From CAILUG01 sp903844415 (GTDB taxonomy: Bacteria > Pseudomonadota > Gammaproteobacteria > Pseudomonadales > Pseudohongiellaceae), in assembly GCA_947477655.1 (NCBI GenBank), contig CANJTS010000001.1:62001-126000 (forward strand): DNA of 64,000 nucleotides, in the 5' to 3' direction. This document shows, in pieces, positions 1-8,846 of the stretch. The notes under the pieces were generated by a model. That model made no database searches and had not been told where the DNA came from. It saw only the letters and a program-made list of their open reading frames with translations. Positions within the stretch are counted from its first letter, which is position 1; each line of letters starts with the position of its first letter. A program made the translations under genes and the position numbers.

Positions 1-1
1 T

Positions 2-226
2 AATTCTGCAAATGTTCTTGAAGCAATAAAAATGGCACATCAACGCGGACTTAGAGTTGTGACCCTTACAGGTAGGGATGGAGGAAAAATTCGGGAACTT
101 TTGCACACTAAAGATATCGAAATTTGCGTACCGTCTTCGGTCACAGCACGTATTCAGGAAGTACATTTACTGGTGATACATTGTTTGTGCGATTTAATTG
201 ACACTCAATTGTTTGGTAGCGAATAA
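2..226 (+). CDS. diaA: DiaA/GmhA-like SIS protein, C-terminal fragment
   Basis: This is the last 74 codons of a gene that begins before the window; the frame is open from base 2. The product resembles the end of a phosphoheptose-isomerase-type SIS domain (residues NSANVLEAIK, then VVTLTGRDGG, then VPSSVTARIQEVH, the usual closing helix). DiaA binds DnaA and helps time replication initiation, whereas GmhA makes heptose for LPS. The dolP-like lipoprotein gene starts 15 bases downstream; diaA-dolP is a familiar gammaproteobacterial pair, which favours DiaA. The SIS family is clear; the choice of DiaA over GmhA rests on context. Confidence 0.85.
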   Translation, partial: NSANVLEAIKMAHQRGLRVVTLTGRDGGKIRELLHTKDIEICVPSSVTARIQEVHLLVIHCLCDLIDTQLFGSE

Positions 227-241
227 ACTGGAGGAATTAAC

Positions 242-814
242 ATGTTTCGTATAGGTCTTATTTTTTCGCTAATTTTTTTAATGCAGGGATGTTCAACTAT
301 TGTCAGTGCAACGACTGGTAATAAAGGCGTGCAAGAAGACAGGGGGCGCCGCACCGTGGGTGCTATGCTGGACGATGGAAGCTTCGAAACTGCCATCAAA
401 GTTAATATAGATGCTGCCGATGATGCGCTTAAAAGTTCACACATCAATGTTGTAAGTTTCAACGCAGTAGTGTTGCTTGTTGGTCAGGTTCCTTCGCAGG
501 ATTTAAAGAATCTGGCCACCCGTGTAGCCACATCAACCAACACCCGCGTAAAGACAGTTCATAATGAACTCGAGGTGGCAGGTGCCACCACTTTCCTATC
601 CAGAAGTAACGACGCATGGCTCAGCAGCAAATTAAAAACTTTGATGCTGGCAGACCCAACAGTTAGCGGTATGCGCACCAAAGTGGTCACGGAAAATGGT
701 GTGGTTTATTTGATGGGCCTACTTACTCAGGAAGAAGCTAATCAGGCAGTCGAATTAGTGAGTAATTCCGGTGGCGTGACCAAGGTAGTGCGCGCTTTTG
801 AATACACTGATTAG
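242..814 (+). CDS. dolP: BON-domain outer-membrane lipoprotein DolP (YraP)
   Basis: A 190-residue lipoprotein with two BON domains. The N-terminus is a lipoprotein signal with the lipobox LMQGC, so Cys17 would be lipidated. BON repeats follow at roughly residues 50-115 and 125-188; each has the alternating beta pattern ending in a valine-rich strand (VVLLVGQV and VVYLMGLL). DolP sits at the inner face of the outer membrane and supports envelope integrity and BAM function in enterics. GGAGG lies 6 bases upstream of the ATG. It follows the SIS gene closely and is probably in the same operon. The length matches E. coli DolP (about 191). Confidence 0.93.
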   Translation: MFRIGLIFSLIFLMQGCSTIVSATTGNKGVQEDRGRRTVGAMLDDGSFETAIKVNIDAADDALKSSHINVVSFNAVVLLVGQVPSQDLKNLATRVATSTNTRVKTVHNELEVAGATTFLSRSNDAWLSSKLKTLMLADPTVSGMRTKVVTENGVVYLMGLLTQEEANQAVELVSNSGGVTKVVRAFEYTD

Positions 815-931
815 ACTAATGCGTATGTTTTTAGCAGATTGGTGCCGGCTGTCTAACTTGTTGTAGAAATCGATAACCTATTTATTTTGAAGCAAGAAAG
901 CCGCTCTAAGTTATGGATACCAGCATGTTTA

Positions 932-1372
932 CTATTTCACAACTCTAAGTGATGGACGCGATTTTGGCTTACCTTTCCCCTGGCCTGAAGATTGACCTGA
1001 GCTAATCTCAACTGGTTTGAAGTCTCTCTCAACGGGCGTTGGGGGGTCTGGATTGGAATCATCAACTTCGAAAATCATGCCCTGTCCATTTTCCCTCGCA
1101 TAAATGCCTAAGATCGCAGCTGTTGGAACATAAACCCTAGTAGGAATACCCCCAAAACGACCTCTGAACTCAATCCCTTCTTTGGCCATGACTAAGCCCT
1201 GTACAGCCATAGGAGAGATGTTAAGCACTATCTGACCATCTTTGACAAAATTCTGCGGCACTTCAACACCACTGGCAAAAGCGTTAACTAGGATATACGG
1301 GGTGCAATTATTTTCCAATATCCACTCATTTAAGGCACGCACCAGATAGGAACGATGAGAAGTCATGGACAT
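932..1372 (-). CDS. sspB: ClpXP protease specificity-enhancing factor SspB
   Basis: A 146-residue adaptor that binds the ssrA degradation tag and delivers stalled-ribosome products to ClpXP in the cytoplasm. The folded domain spans about residues 1-110, with the family sequences YLVRALNEWILENNCTPY near the start and FRGRFGG in the middle. The tail ends in RPSLRVVK, the short conserved motif that docks on the ClpX N-domain, joined by a proline/glycine-rich flexible linker. It lies 22 bases behind sspA on the same strand, so the two are probably co-transcribed as in other gammaproteobacteria. Confidence 0.95.
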   Translation of the reverse strand: MSMTSHRSYLVRALNEWILENNCTPYILVNAFASGVEVPQNFVKDGQIVLNISPMAVQGLVMAKEGIEFRGRFGGIPTRVYVPTAAILGIYARENGQGMIFEVDDSNPDPPTPVERDFKPVEISSGQSSGQGKGKPKSRPSLRVVK

Positions 1373-1394
1373 GCATTGATCCCCGGCACAGACA

Positions 1395-2030
1395 TCAGGT
1401 GCGCATCTCTTTTTCCTGCTCTGACAAACTAAGTTGCACAGATTCCCGTGCGAACAAACGTTGACGGTATTCTAGTAATGGTTTGGTTGCTTTAGTTTCC
1501 GGCAATCGAATACCTATTTCCGGTAAGCGCCAAAGGATAGGCAGAACACAGCAATCTACGATGGTAAATTCATCGCTCATGAAAAAGGGCTTTTCAGCAA
1601 AAATAGGGGATATTGAAATAATACTCTCTCTCAACTCTTTCCTCGTTTTGTCCAGTTCCGCAGCAGTCCCATCTTCAGACTGTAATTTTTCTACCATCCC
1701 ACTCCAATCACGATCTATGCGGTACATCCACAAGCGACTCTGTGCCCGCGCAACTGGATAGACAGGAAATAAAGGTGGGTGCGGAAAACGCTCGTCAAGA
1801 TATTCCATCATAATGTTCGGCGCATACAACACCAGATCACGATCCACCAAAGTAGGCAGGCTGTTATACGGATTAAGTGCAGCCAGATCTTCAGGTTTAT
1901 CGTAAATATCCACGTCTGTCACTTCGACAGTAACACCCTTTTCAGCCAACACAATACGAACACGATGACTGAACTGACTGTAACCATCTGAATAAAACAA
2001 CATCGAAGAGCGTTTGGTAACAACTCCCAT
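1395..2030 (-). CDS. sspA: Stringent starvation protein A
   Basis: A 211-residue RNA-polymerase-associated protein with a glutathione S-transferase fold. The N-terminal thioredoxin-like half (about residues 10-85: MLFYSDGYSQFSHRVRIVL, then NPYNSLPTLVDRDL) lacks the usual catalytic residue, as in all SspA proteins, and the C-terminal half is helical. SspA binds RNA polymerase and affects stress and stationary-phase transcription in E. coli. It lies between the bc1 genes and sspB, the standard order in this group. The first codons (MGVVTKRSS) are a slightly extended N-terminus. Confidence 0.94.
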   Translation of the reverse strand: MGVVTKRSSMLFYSDGYSQFSHRVRIVLAEKGVTVEVTDVDIYDKPEDLAALNPYNSLPTLVDRDLVLYAPNIMMEYLDERFPHPPLFPVYPVARAQSRLWMYRIDRDWSGMVEKLQSEDGTAAELDKTRKELRESIISISPIFAEKPFFMSDEFTIVDCCVLPILWRLPEIGIRLPETKATKPLLEYRQRLFARESVQLSLSEQEKEMRT

Positions 2031-2058
2031 ATCTTTGCCTCAAGCTAAATTTTAAAAA

Positions 2059-4059
2059 TTAATGAACGTCTTTCCAGTATTCGCGGTTAAGCATAAATGC
2101 GAACACAAACAGAAAGGCCAGGAAGAAAAGCACATATGCACCAATAGTTTTTCGATGCATTAATGCTGGCTCGCCAAGATAGGTCAAGAAATTGACGAGA
2201 TCATACACTTGTTTATCGAACTCTTCGGCCGTGAGAGAACCAGTACCTTCCACATGGATGGTTTCACTGCAGCCTTCTGTTGTGCAAGGGATTTGGTCTC
2301 CTTGCAAATTACCTAAAACATTGGGCATAGCCACATTTTCAAACACACGATTATTAACGCCAAAGGGCCTGCTAGCATCCAGATAAAAGCCCTTTAAATA
2401 TCCATAAAGCCATTCTGGAGTACGCACTCTAGCAACCAGGGACAAATCGGGAGGAGCCGCACCGAACCAGCTTTTGGACGCTTCGATAGGCATTGCACTT
2501 ACCATCAGATCACCAATATTGGTGTCGGCATCCAAAACCAAATAATCTTTCATCAAATCTTCGGGGATATCCAAATCAGACGCTACACGCTGGTACCGCG
2601 AAGAACCCGCACTGTGGCAACCCATACAGTTATTGATAAATGTAGCTGCACCGGATTGCAGTGAAGCTTTATCTTCTAAATTTACTTCAAAATGGCTGAG
2701 CTCAATTTCAGTTTCTGCTCCTACTACATATAAGGGTAGCGTAATTAAGCCCGCAATCAGAAAAAGCGATAGTAGTAACTGAGGCATTGTAATAAACCGA
2801 CCGGTTACACGCTGGGGTGGAGTTTTAGTGACTTCCTTACGGGTGTACCAAGGCATAGCCAAAAAGAAAACGAAGTAATAAACAGTGCAAATTTGTGCAA
2901 GCGCTGTTCTAGGGCCAGTAGCAAGCTTGGTTCCGAGCACACCCAGAATGATGAAAGCTACTACAAAAAAGAGCAGTGTAATTCTGCTATACCAACCTTT
3001 ATAACGCATAGATTTAACCGGGCTGCGATCTAGCCATGGCACTACAAATAAAATTGCGATTGCCAGCCCCATGACCACCATGCCCCACATCTTGGCATCA
3101 AGCCCTAGAAATGGATAAGTCACAGCACGCAACATGGAATAGAACGGTGTGAAGTACCACACCGGCGCTATATGTTCTGGGGTCTTCAAATTGTTGGCTT
3201 CTTCAAAATTCGCATGCTCTAGGAAGTAGCCGCCCATTTCAGGCATGAAGAAAATCACAAAACAAAATACAAAAAGGAAAACCACTATTCCCACAAGATC
3301 ATGAACCGTGTAGTAAGGATGGAAGGGTATGCCATCAAGTGGAATCCCATTCGCATCTTTATTGTTCTTGATTTCTATCCCATCCGGATTGTTCGAGCCC
3401 ACTTCGTGCAATGCCAGAATGTGCAATATAACAAGTCCTACCAACACAAGCGGAAGTGCCACAACGTGCAACGCAAAAAAACGATTCAATGTGGCTCCTG
3501 AAATCAAGAAATCTCCCTGAATCCATTGCATCAAATCCTGCCCAACAACAGGGATTGCGCCAAACAAACTCACAATTACATTGGCGCCCCAATACGACAT
3601 CTGCCCCCAAGGCAATACATAACCCATAAATCCTTCAGCCATGAGAACCAGATAAATGGTCATACCAAATATCCAAATCAATTCTCGAGGTTTTTGGTAA
3701 GAGCCATACATCAACCCTCGAAACATATGTAGATACACCACAATAAAAAAAGCTGACGCCCCAGTGGAATGCATATAGCGTAGGATCCAACCATAAGGGA
3801 CGTCACGCATGATGTATTCAACAGATGCAAAAGCCCCTTCGGAGCTATTGTTAAAATGCATCGTAAGCCAGATACCGGTTAACAGTTGATTAACCAGCAC
3901 AACAATGGATAGCACACCAAATAAATACCAAAGATTGAAATTTTTCGGCGCGTAATATTTGCTCATGTGCTTTTCGAAAGCCTGAACTACAGGCAACCGG
4001 GCATTAATCCAACCCAATAGACCCTTTACTTCTATGGTTTTATGATCTGAGCCAGCCAT
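2059..4059 (-). CDS. petB: Fused cytochrome b / cytochrome c1 of the bc1 complex
   Basis: One continuous 666-codon frame carries both redox subunits of ubiquinol:cytochrome c oxidoreductase. Residues 1-about 415 are cytochrome b: haem-ligand histidines H97/H111 and H198/H213, and the Qo motif as PVWY (299-302), a known beta/gamma-proteobacterial form. Residues about 425-666 are cytochrome c1: a hydrophobic segment at 428-447, the haem site CMGCH (478-482), a probable axial Met in AMPN (578), and a C-terminal membrane anchor at 638-657. No stop separates the parts. An internal ATG (Met425, base 2787) has no ribosome-binding site before it. The start overlaps the petA stop by one base (TGATG), implying coupled translation. 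Bradyrhizobium FbcH is a comparable fusion that is processed after synthesis. Confidence 0.95.
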   Translation of the reverse strand: MAGSDHKTIEVKGLLGWINARLPVVQAFEKHMSKYYAPKNFNLWYLFGVLSIVVLVNQLLTGIWLTMHFNNSSEGAFASVEYIMRDVPYGWILRYMHSTGASAFFIVVYLHMFRGLMYGSYQKPRELIWIFGMTIYLVLMAEGFMGYVLPWGQMSYWGANVIVSLFGAIPVVGQDLMQWIQGDFLISGATLNRFFALHVVALPLVLVGLVILHILALHEVGSNNPDGIEIKNNKDANGIPLDGIPFHPYYTVHDLVGIVVFLFVFCFVIFFMPEMGGYFLEHANFEEANNLKTPEHIAPVWYFTPFYSMLRAVTYPFLGLDAKMWGMVVMGLAIAILFVVPWLDRSPVKSMRYKGWYSRITLLFFVVAFIILGVLGTKLATGPRTALAQICTVYYFVFFLAMPWYTRKEVTKTPPQRVTGRFITMPQLLLSLFLIAGLITLPLYVVGAETEIELSHFEVNLEDKASLQSGAATFINNCMGCHSAGSSRYQRVASDLDIPEDLMKDYLVLDADTNIGDLMVSAMPIEASKSWFGAAPPDLSLVARVRTPEWLYGYLKGFYLDASRPFGVNNRVFENVAMPNVLGNLQGDQIPCTTEGCSETIHVEGTGSLTAEEFDKQVYDLVNFLTYLGEPALMHRKTIGAYVLFFLAFLFVFAFMLNREYWKDVH

Positions 4060-4661
4060 CAGGAATTCTCCGCATCAATACCGATTACTACTACATCATC
4101 ATTGACGTAGTAGTGTGGGGGCACCCTGAGATTATCCGGAGCTGGCACGCCAAGGAATACACGCCCTGCCAGGTCAAACATTGAGCCATGGCACGGACAG
4201 AAAAAACCACCTTTCCAATTTGGATCAAAATCCTGAGGCTCGACTTCAGCAAATAATTTGGGCGAACAGCCAAGGTGCGTACAAAGCCCAACCATAATCA
4301 TGATTTCAGGCTTGCGGGAACGGAATTCATTTTGAGCATACTGTGGTTGTTGCTCGGCTTTCTCTGAAGAAGGATCAGCCAGATGATTGGTATTTTCACG
4401 AAGACTGGCTAGGGTTTCTTCATTGCGAAGCATTACAAAAACGGGTTGACCGCGCCAAGCTGGCATTGGCCCCATTAACTCACCAGGATCTAGACGACTG
4501 ATATCGATAGTTATTGGTGCGCCTGCTGCAAGAGCTTTAGCACTAGGACTCCATGACCCCACAAAAGGAATTGCTGCACCTACCCCGCCGGCGGCTCCCA
4601 CAAGTGAGGTGCTTCCGATCAAAAAGCGTCTGCGGCTCTTGTTTACAGTGCCGTCACTCAC
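4059..4661 (-). CDS. petA: Rieske iron-sulfur subunit of the bc1 complex
   Basis: A 200-residue Rieske protein that passes electrons from ubiquinol to cytochrome c1 on the periplasmic side. A twin-arginine-type leader (KSRRRFLIG) precedes a hydrophobic anchor. The [2Fe-2S] sites CTHLG and CPCHG are both present. I chose the GTG at 4661 because AAGGAG lies 7 bases upstream; starting earlier at 4703 would add 14 residues that do not resemble the family. It is the first gene of the petA-petBC operon, and its TGA overlaps the next ATG. Confidence 0.95.
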   Translation of the reverse strand: MSDGTVNKSRRRFLIGSTSLVGAAGGVGAAIPFVGSWSPSAKALAAGAPITIDISRLDPGELMGPMPAWRGQPVFVMLRNEETLASLRENTNHLADPSSEKAEQQPQYAQNEFRSRKPEIMIMVGLCTHLGCSPKLFAEVEPQDFDPNWKGGFFCPCHGSMFDLAGRVFLGVPAPDNLRVPPHYYVNDDVVVIGIDAENS

Positions 4662-4800
4662 AATTAATCTCCTTAAATGGCCAACTGGGAACCCAGCAGG
4701 CAAACTGACTAGAAAACCGCGCGCAGGTTACTAAAAGCGACGACTGTTTTCAAGATGAAAAGGCCCACTCACTGCCTATAAACCATCTTATAGCACCAAC

Positions 4801-4829
4801 AAAAACGCCGAAACCAACAGGTTTCGGCG
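4801..4829 (-). terminator. Rho-independent terminator of rplM-rpsI
   Basis: A perfect 10-bp stem (CGCCGAAACC at 4806-4815 and its complement at 4820-4829) with a 4-base loop is followed on the minus strand by five Ts (plus-strand AAAAA, 4801-4805). It lies 27 bases after the rpsI stop and separates the ribosomal-protein operon from petA. Confidence 0.92.
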
Positions 4830-4855
4830 CTTCGTTAATACTTGTATCCAAACTG

Positions 4856-5248
4856 TTACCGCTTGGAGTACTGAGGTCTCTTGCGGGCTTTTCGTAATCC
4901 CACTTTTTTACGCTCCACTTCTCGTGAATCGCGAGTTACAAAACCGGCCTTACGCAGAGCTGGGCGGTTACCTTCATCATATTCAATCAATGCACGGGTA
5001 AGCCCGTGACGTATGGCTCCAGCCTGCCCAAAACTGCCACCGCCTGAAACACTTACATTAAGATCAAACTTATCAGTAACAGCCAGGAGCTCCAGCGGTT
5101 GACGCACAATCATGCGCGCAACTTCTCTACCAAAAAAATTCTCTATGGTGCGGTTATTGATAGTGATATTGCCGCTTCCGGCAGTTATGTATACACGCGC
5201 TGTTGAAGTCTTGCGACGCCCGGTTCCGTAATATTGAGTCACTGCCAT
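4856..5248 (-). CDS. rpsI: Small ribosomal subunit protein S9
   Basis: A 130-residue ribosomal protein of the 30S head whose C-terminal tail reaches the P-site tRNA. The start AVTQYYGTGRRKTSTARV, the glycine-rich GGGSFGQAGAIRHG and the basic end KARKRPQYSKR are diagnostic. The length equals the E. coli protein. It follows rplM by 16 bases, in the universal rplM-rpsI order, and is followed by an intrinsic terminator. Confidence 0.98.
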   Translation of the reverse strand: MAVTQYYGTGRRKTSTARVYITAGSGNITINNRTIENFFGREVARMIVRQPLELLAVTDKFDLNVSVSGGGSFGQAGAIRHGLTRALIEYDEGNRPALRKAGFVTRDSREVERKKVGLRKARKRPQYSKR

Positions 5249-5264
5249 GAGTAATAAAGTCCTG

Positions 5265-5693
5265 TCAGAATGATAATTGTGCGGGCTGCTGAGCAGAATG
5301 AGGATGCTGCTCCCCTGCGTAAATTTTGAGTTTTCGCATCATGTCACGCCCCAGCGGAGAACGAGGAATCATGCCTTTTACAGCCAACTTTATGGCTTCT
5401 TCAGGCGTCCGTGCTATCAACTCATTGAAAGTCAATGTTTTCAAGCCGCCAGGATATTGGGAATGGGTCTGATAAAGTTTAGTTTTACCTTTGGTGCCAG
5501 TCACCGCAACTTTTTCTGCGTTAATAACTACGATGTAATCGCCAGTATCCACATTGGTAGTGAACTCTGGTTTATGCTTGCCACGTAAACGGTGGGCAAT
5601 TGAAGCAGAAAGTCGCCCAAGTGTCTGGCCTGCCGCATCTACTACGAACCAGTCGTGTTGAACCGATTCTTTTTTTGCTGTAAAAGTTTTCAT
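5265..5693 (-). CDS. rplM: Large ribosomal subunit protein L13
   Basis: A 142-residue 50S assembly protein, the usual family length. Recognisable stretches are MKTFTAKKESVQHDWFVVDA at the N-terminus, LRGKHKPEFT, and MIPRSPLGRDMMRKLKIYAG near the C-terminus. It is the first gene of the rplM-rpsI operon and has a 5' leader of about 270 bases if the promoter at 5973-6001 is used. In E. coli L13 represses its own mRNA through the leader; such control is possible here but not shown. Confidence 0.98.
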   Translation of the reverse strand: MKTFTAKKESVQHDWFVVDAAGQTLGRLSASIAHRLRGKHKPEFTTNVDTGDYIVVINAEKVAVTGTKGKTKLYQTHSQYPGGLKTLTFNELIARTPEEAIKLAVKGMIPRSPLGRDMMRKLKIYAGEQHPHSAQQPAQLSF

Positions 5694-6065
5694 TTCGAAT
5701 ATCTCTAAGTCTGCCTATGCCAGCATCCTTTTACGAGCCTATAAAATTTTATACTACTACTAAAAATTTTAGGCTACGACTTAAGGTAAAACTGTTTTCC
5801 ATCTTACGAATTTATTTAATTACAACTTCCGGTTAAACCTTTAATCAACTGAATATAAGGGTATTCATCAGAATAGTAATATTATTCCCTTAATGCCCAG
5901 CCATTACCCTCCACTAGAGCAATACCTGCTAAAAAAGCAACACACCAAAGTAGCTGGTTGTTAGGGGCGCGAATTCTACCGATGGGATCGAGTAGATTCA
6001 AGCCTTGTTTCTGTTTTTTACGAGAATGGCTATAAGATATGGGCAGCTTTTAATTACAGCAACCC
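5694..6065 (-). other. rplM leader and promoter region
   Basis: About 370 bases between zapE and rplM, AT-rich, without a credible gene. It holds the rplM promoter (5973-6001) and the long untranslated leader. No further conserved element was recognised. Confidence 0.6.
5973..6001 (-). promoter_or_regulatory. Sigma-70 promoter of rplM-rpsI with GC-rich discriminator
   Basis: On the minus strand TTGAAT (6001-5996) is separated by exactly 17 bases from TAGAAT (5978-5973). The next bases, TCGCGCCCC, form a GC-rich discriminator of the kind found at growth-rate- and ppGpp-controlled promoters of translation genes. The inferred start point is near 5966. Confidence 0.75.
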
Positions 6066-7202
6066 TCAATCCGGGTTATGAGGGCTGCCCAGGTACTCCC
6101 TAGTTTGCATTTCTATCATTCGACTTTGGGTGCGAGCAAATGGCGAGCTTAAATCCCGTCCTTGATACAAATAGTGCAAGCTCACAGCAGCCGTGACCAC
6201 AAGTTTTACCTGGTGATCATAAAACTCATCCACCATAGTGATAAAACGCCGTACTTTGTCATCAACTTCTTCATGTAAAACTTCAATGCCGGACACAAAT
6301 ACAGTGTGATACTGCTGGGCAAGCTCAATGTAATCTGCTGCTCCTCGGGGTCCACCACAGAGAGTTTCAAAATCAAACCAAACTAGCCCCTCGCTCCAAA
6401 ATTTCGTCTTAACCCAGCGCCCATGGATTTCTATAATTTTATCCGCTTCGCTATGTTGACCGCGGGCAAGATCAGCGTATAGAGCAGATAAAATGCAATC
6501 ATTTTCCCGAGTCAGCGGGTAATGATACACAGCAGCTTTGTCCAATGATCGCAACCTATAATCAATTCCTCCATCGACATTGATTACTTTGGTAAATTGC
6601 TCAAGCAATTTTATAGCGGGTAAAAAATTCTGCCTTTGCAATCCATTTGCATAAAGGTCATCGGGCAAGATGTTGGATGTAGTTACCAAGATTACGCCCG
6701 CTGTAAACAATGTTTCCAGCAGGCCCGCTAATATCATGGCATCTCCAATGTCAGCAACGAAAAACTCATCGAAACAAATGATATCCACCTGTGCTGCAAT
6801 GCCTAATCCAACTCTGTTTAGTGGGTTGCTATGACCACTCTGTGCATGTAGTTGTTCATGCACCATTTGCATAAAGCGGTGAAAATGCATACGCATTTTT
6901 CGATTCCCCGGGAGGGAATGATAAAATAAATCCATCAAATAAGTTTTGCCGCGACCGACCCCGCCCCATAAATAAAGCCCCGGAACCGCTCTAGTTTTAA
7001 CCAAACCCAAGCGAGCCTTAAGCGCAAACCACCAGGAACCGGATCCACACCACTGTTTTGATAAATGTTGATAGATTATCTGCAATTCATCGATAGCTCG
7101 CACCTGAGCCAAATCACTAACAATGATGCCGAGTTCAAGATCATGCCGATAAATGCACAAAGGGCTAGACAGATGTGGTGATGCAGGTAATTCAGAAGAC
7201 AT
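6066..7202 (-). CDS. zapE: Cell-division ATPase ZapE (AFG1 family)
   Basis: A 378-residue AFG1/LACE1-type AAA ATPase. Walker A is GGVGRGKTYLMD (around residue 80) and Walker B is IICFDEFFV; a sensor-like VTTSN follows. E. coli ZapE associates with FtsZ at constriction and is needed under low oxygen or heat. It is divergent from zapG across 87 bases; zapE beside yhcB/zapG and rplM is conserved in gammaproteobacteria. Confidence 0.94.
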   Translation of the reverse strand: MSSELPASPHLSSPLCIYRHDLELGIIVSDLAQVRAIDELQIIYQHLSKQWCGSGSWWFALKARLGLVKTRAVPGLYLWGGVGRGKTYLMDLFYHSLPGNRKMRMHFHRFMQMVHEQLHAQSGHSNPLNRVGLGIAAQVDIICFDEFFVADIGDAMILAGLLETLFTAGVILVTTSNILPDDLYANGLQRQNFLPAIKLLEQFTKVINVDGGIDYRLRSLDKAAVYHYPLTRENDCILSALYADLARGQHSEADKIIEIHGRWVKTKFWSEGLVWFDFETLCGGPRGAADYIELAQQYHTVFVSGIEVLHEEVDDKVRRFITMVDEFYDHQVKLVVTAAVSLHYLYQGRDLSSPFARTQSRMIEMQTREYLGSPHNPD

Positions 7203-7289
7203 CAGGGTTTCTCATATGGATGCATCAATTATAGGTATAATCACATGCAGCTTGCCAAATTTTAGCAGCATGACAAGTGGGGCCTCGCA

Positions 7290-7760
7290 ATGATCTGGTT
7301 AATTAGTATTGGATGTTTATTCGGTGGAGTAGCTATTGGCGCACTGCTTTATAAGACATTTATGTCCGATGAAGTTAGGATAGAAATACTTGAGCAACAA
7401 TTACAAACCCTCAATGACGAGCACGAAAACTACAAGAGCAATGTTCACAGTCATTTCAGCGATTCTGCACAACTGCTAAACAAGTTGACCGATAGCTACA
7501 AATCGGTTTACGTCCATATGGCTGAAGGTGCTCGCGCACTCTGCCCGGAGTACATTTCCAGCCAATTGTCTTCATCCTCGGACAGCAAGTCCATCTTAGA
7601 CAATGATCCATTTTCAAACACCATAGCGTCACTTTATGGAGATAAATCACGACTAGCGCCGTTTGCACCACCACTCGATTATGCGCCCAACATAGGGTTA
7701 GATCCGAAAAACACTTTGTCCGATGATTATGGGCTAGATAATATTGAGGGGAACCGCTAA
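7290..7760 (+). CDS. zapG: YhcB-family (DUF1043) membrane protein ZapG
   Basis: A 156-residue single-pass inner-membrane protein. One transmembrane helix (residues 2-20, LISIGCLFGGVAIGALLY) is followed by a predicted coiled coil (about 30-75) and a polar tail. YhcB links cell-wall synthesis, division and envelope biogenesis in enterics. The divergent zapE and the position next to rplM agree. The C-terminal half (after about residue 100) is poorly conserved in this family. Confidence 0.88.
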   Translation: MIWLISIGCLFGGVAIGALLYKTFMSDEVRIEILEQQLQTLNDEHENYKSNVHSHFSDSAQLLNKLTDSYKSVYVHMAEGARALCPEYISSQLSSSSDSKSILDNDPFSNTIASLYGDKSRLAPFAPPLDYAPNIGLDPKNTLSDDYGLDNIEGNR

Positions 7761-7871
7761 CCTATAACTGCTTGTAGGTATGGCTAGTCTCACTCATACC
7801 TTATAATGACACCCTTAATAAAAACCAGCTCATCATTGCTGGAATTACTCGAATCCAAGTACGCCCAGCCA

Positions 7872-8780
7872 ATGCCAGATTATCGTTTGACCCACCTAAA
7901 ACAACTTGAAGCAGAAAGCATCCATATCATTCGGGAAGTTGCTGCTGAATTTGATAAACCTGTAATGCTTTATTCCATTGGTAAAGACTCTGCAGTGATG
8001 CTGCACCTGGCTTTAAAAGCATTTTACCCGGGCAAGCTGCCATTTCCCTTGTTGCATGTCGATACCACATGGAAATTTAAGGAGATGATTCAGTTTCGGG
8101 AAAGTAATGTGAAAAAGTTAGGGCTTGATTTGTTGGTCTATACAAATCAGGAAGGTGTAAATGCTGGAATTAGCCCCTTTACTCATGGCAGCCAGAAGCA
8201 TACCGACATCATGAAAACACAGGCTCTAAAACAAGCCTTAAATTTATATAAGTTCGATGCTGCCTTTGGGGGTGCTCGTCGGGACGAAGAAAAGTCACGC
8301 GCCAAAGAACGCGTATATTCTTTTCGTGACAAAAACCACCGATGGGATCCAAAAAATCAACGGCCTGAGCTTTGGAATCTTTATAACGGCAAGATAAATA
8401 AAGGAGAAAGCATCCGAGTTTTCCCCCTGTCCAACTGGACAGAGCTAGATGTATGGCAATACATTCATTTGAACAACATTGACATACCTTCTCTGTATTT
8501 CGCGAAGGAACGTTCTGTGATAAATCATGAAGGCGCAACTATCATGGTTGATGATGATCGTGTCCCGAAAGAATTGGCAGCTAAACAATTTAAAAAGATA
8601 GTGCGCTTCCGCACCTTGGGTTGCTATCCACTTACGGGCGCTGTGGAATCACATGCAACCACTTTGCCGGAAATTATCCAGGAAATGCTGTTAACCACCA
8701 CTTCTGAACGTCAGGGTAGATTGATTGACAGTGATCAAGCTGGCTCCATGGAACAGAAAAAACGCGAAGGTTATTTTTAA
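7872..8780 (+). CDS. cysD: Sulfate adenylyltransferase subunit 2
   Basis: The catalytic ATP-sulfurylase subunit, forming adenosine 5'-phosphosulfate from sulfate and ATP with CysN. The PP-loop is YSIGKDSAVM; GGARRDEEKSRAKER and RFRTLGCYPLTGAVES are family signatures, and it ends in KKREGYF. The frame is open back to an ATG at 7806, giving 324 residues, but starting at the ATG at 7872 (MPDYRLTHL) gives 302, exactly the E. coli length. The upstream ATG lies beside a hairpin (7776-7801). Neither start has a strong ribosome-binding site. cysNC follows after 66 bases. Confidence 0.93.
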   Translation: MPDYRLTHLKQLEAESIHIIREVAAEFDKPVMLYSIGKDSAVMLHLALKAFYPGKLPFPLLHVDTTWKFKEMIQFRESNVKKLGLDLLVYTNQEGVNAGISPFTHGSQKHTDIMKTQALKQALNLYKFDAAFGGARRDEEKSRAKERVYSFRDKNHRWDPKNQRPELWNLYNGKINKGESIRVFPLSNWTELDVWQYIHLNNIDIPSLYFAKERSVINHEGATIMVDDDRVPKELAAKQFKKIVRFRTLGCYPLTGAVESHATTLPEIIQEMLLTTTSERQGRLIDSDQAGSMEQKKREGYF

Positions 8781-8846
8781 AATCATAATTTTTTTAACAT
8801 GATTTAAAGACCTATACCCACTACAGATAAGCGATAAGAACCTAGC

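Noticed and set aside
6041..6090. Hairpins (GGGCAGC/GCTGCCC and CCCTCA/TGAGGG) around the zapE stop as a terminator
   Set aside because: No T-run follows on the minus strand, and part of the stem lies within the coding sequence.
7776..7801. AGGTATG/CATACCT hairpin between zapG and cysD as terminator or riboswitch
   Set aside because: The stem is 7 bp, has no T-run, and no riboswitch core was recognised. It was used only as weak support for the later cysD start.
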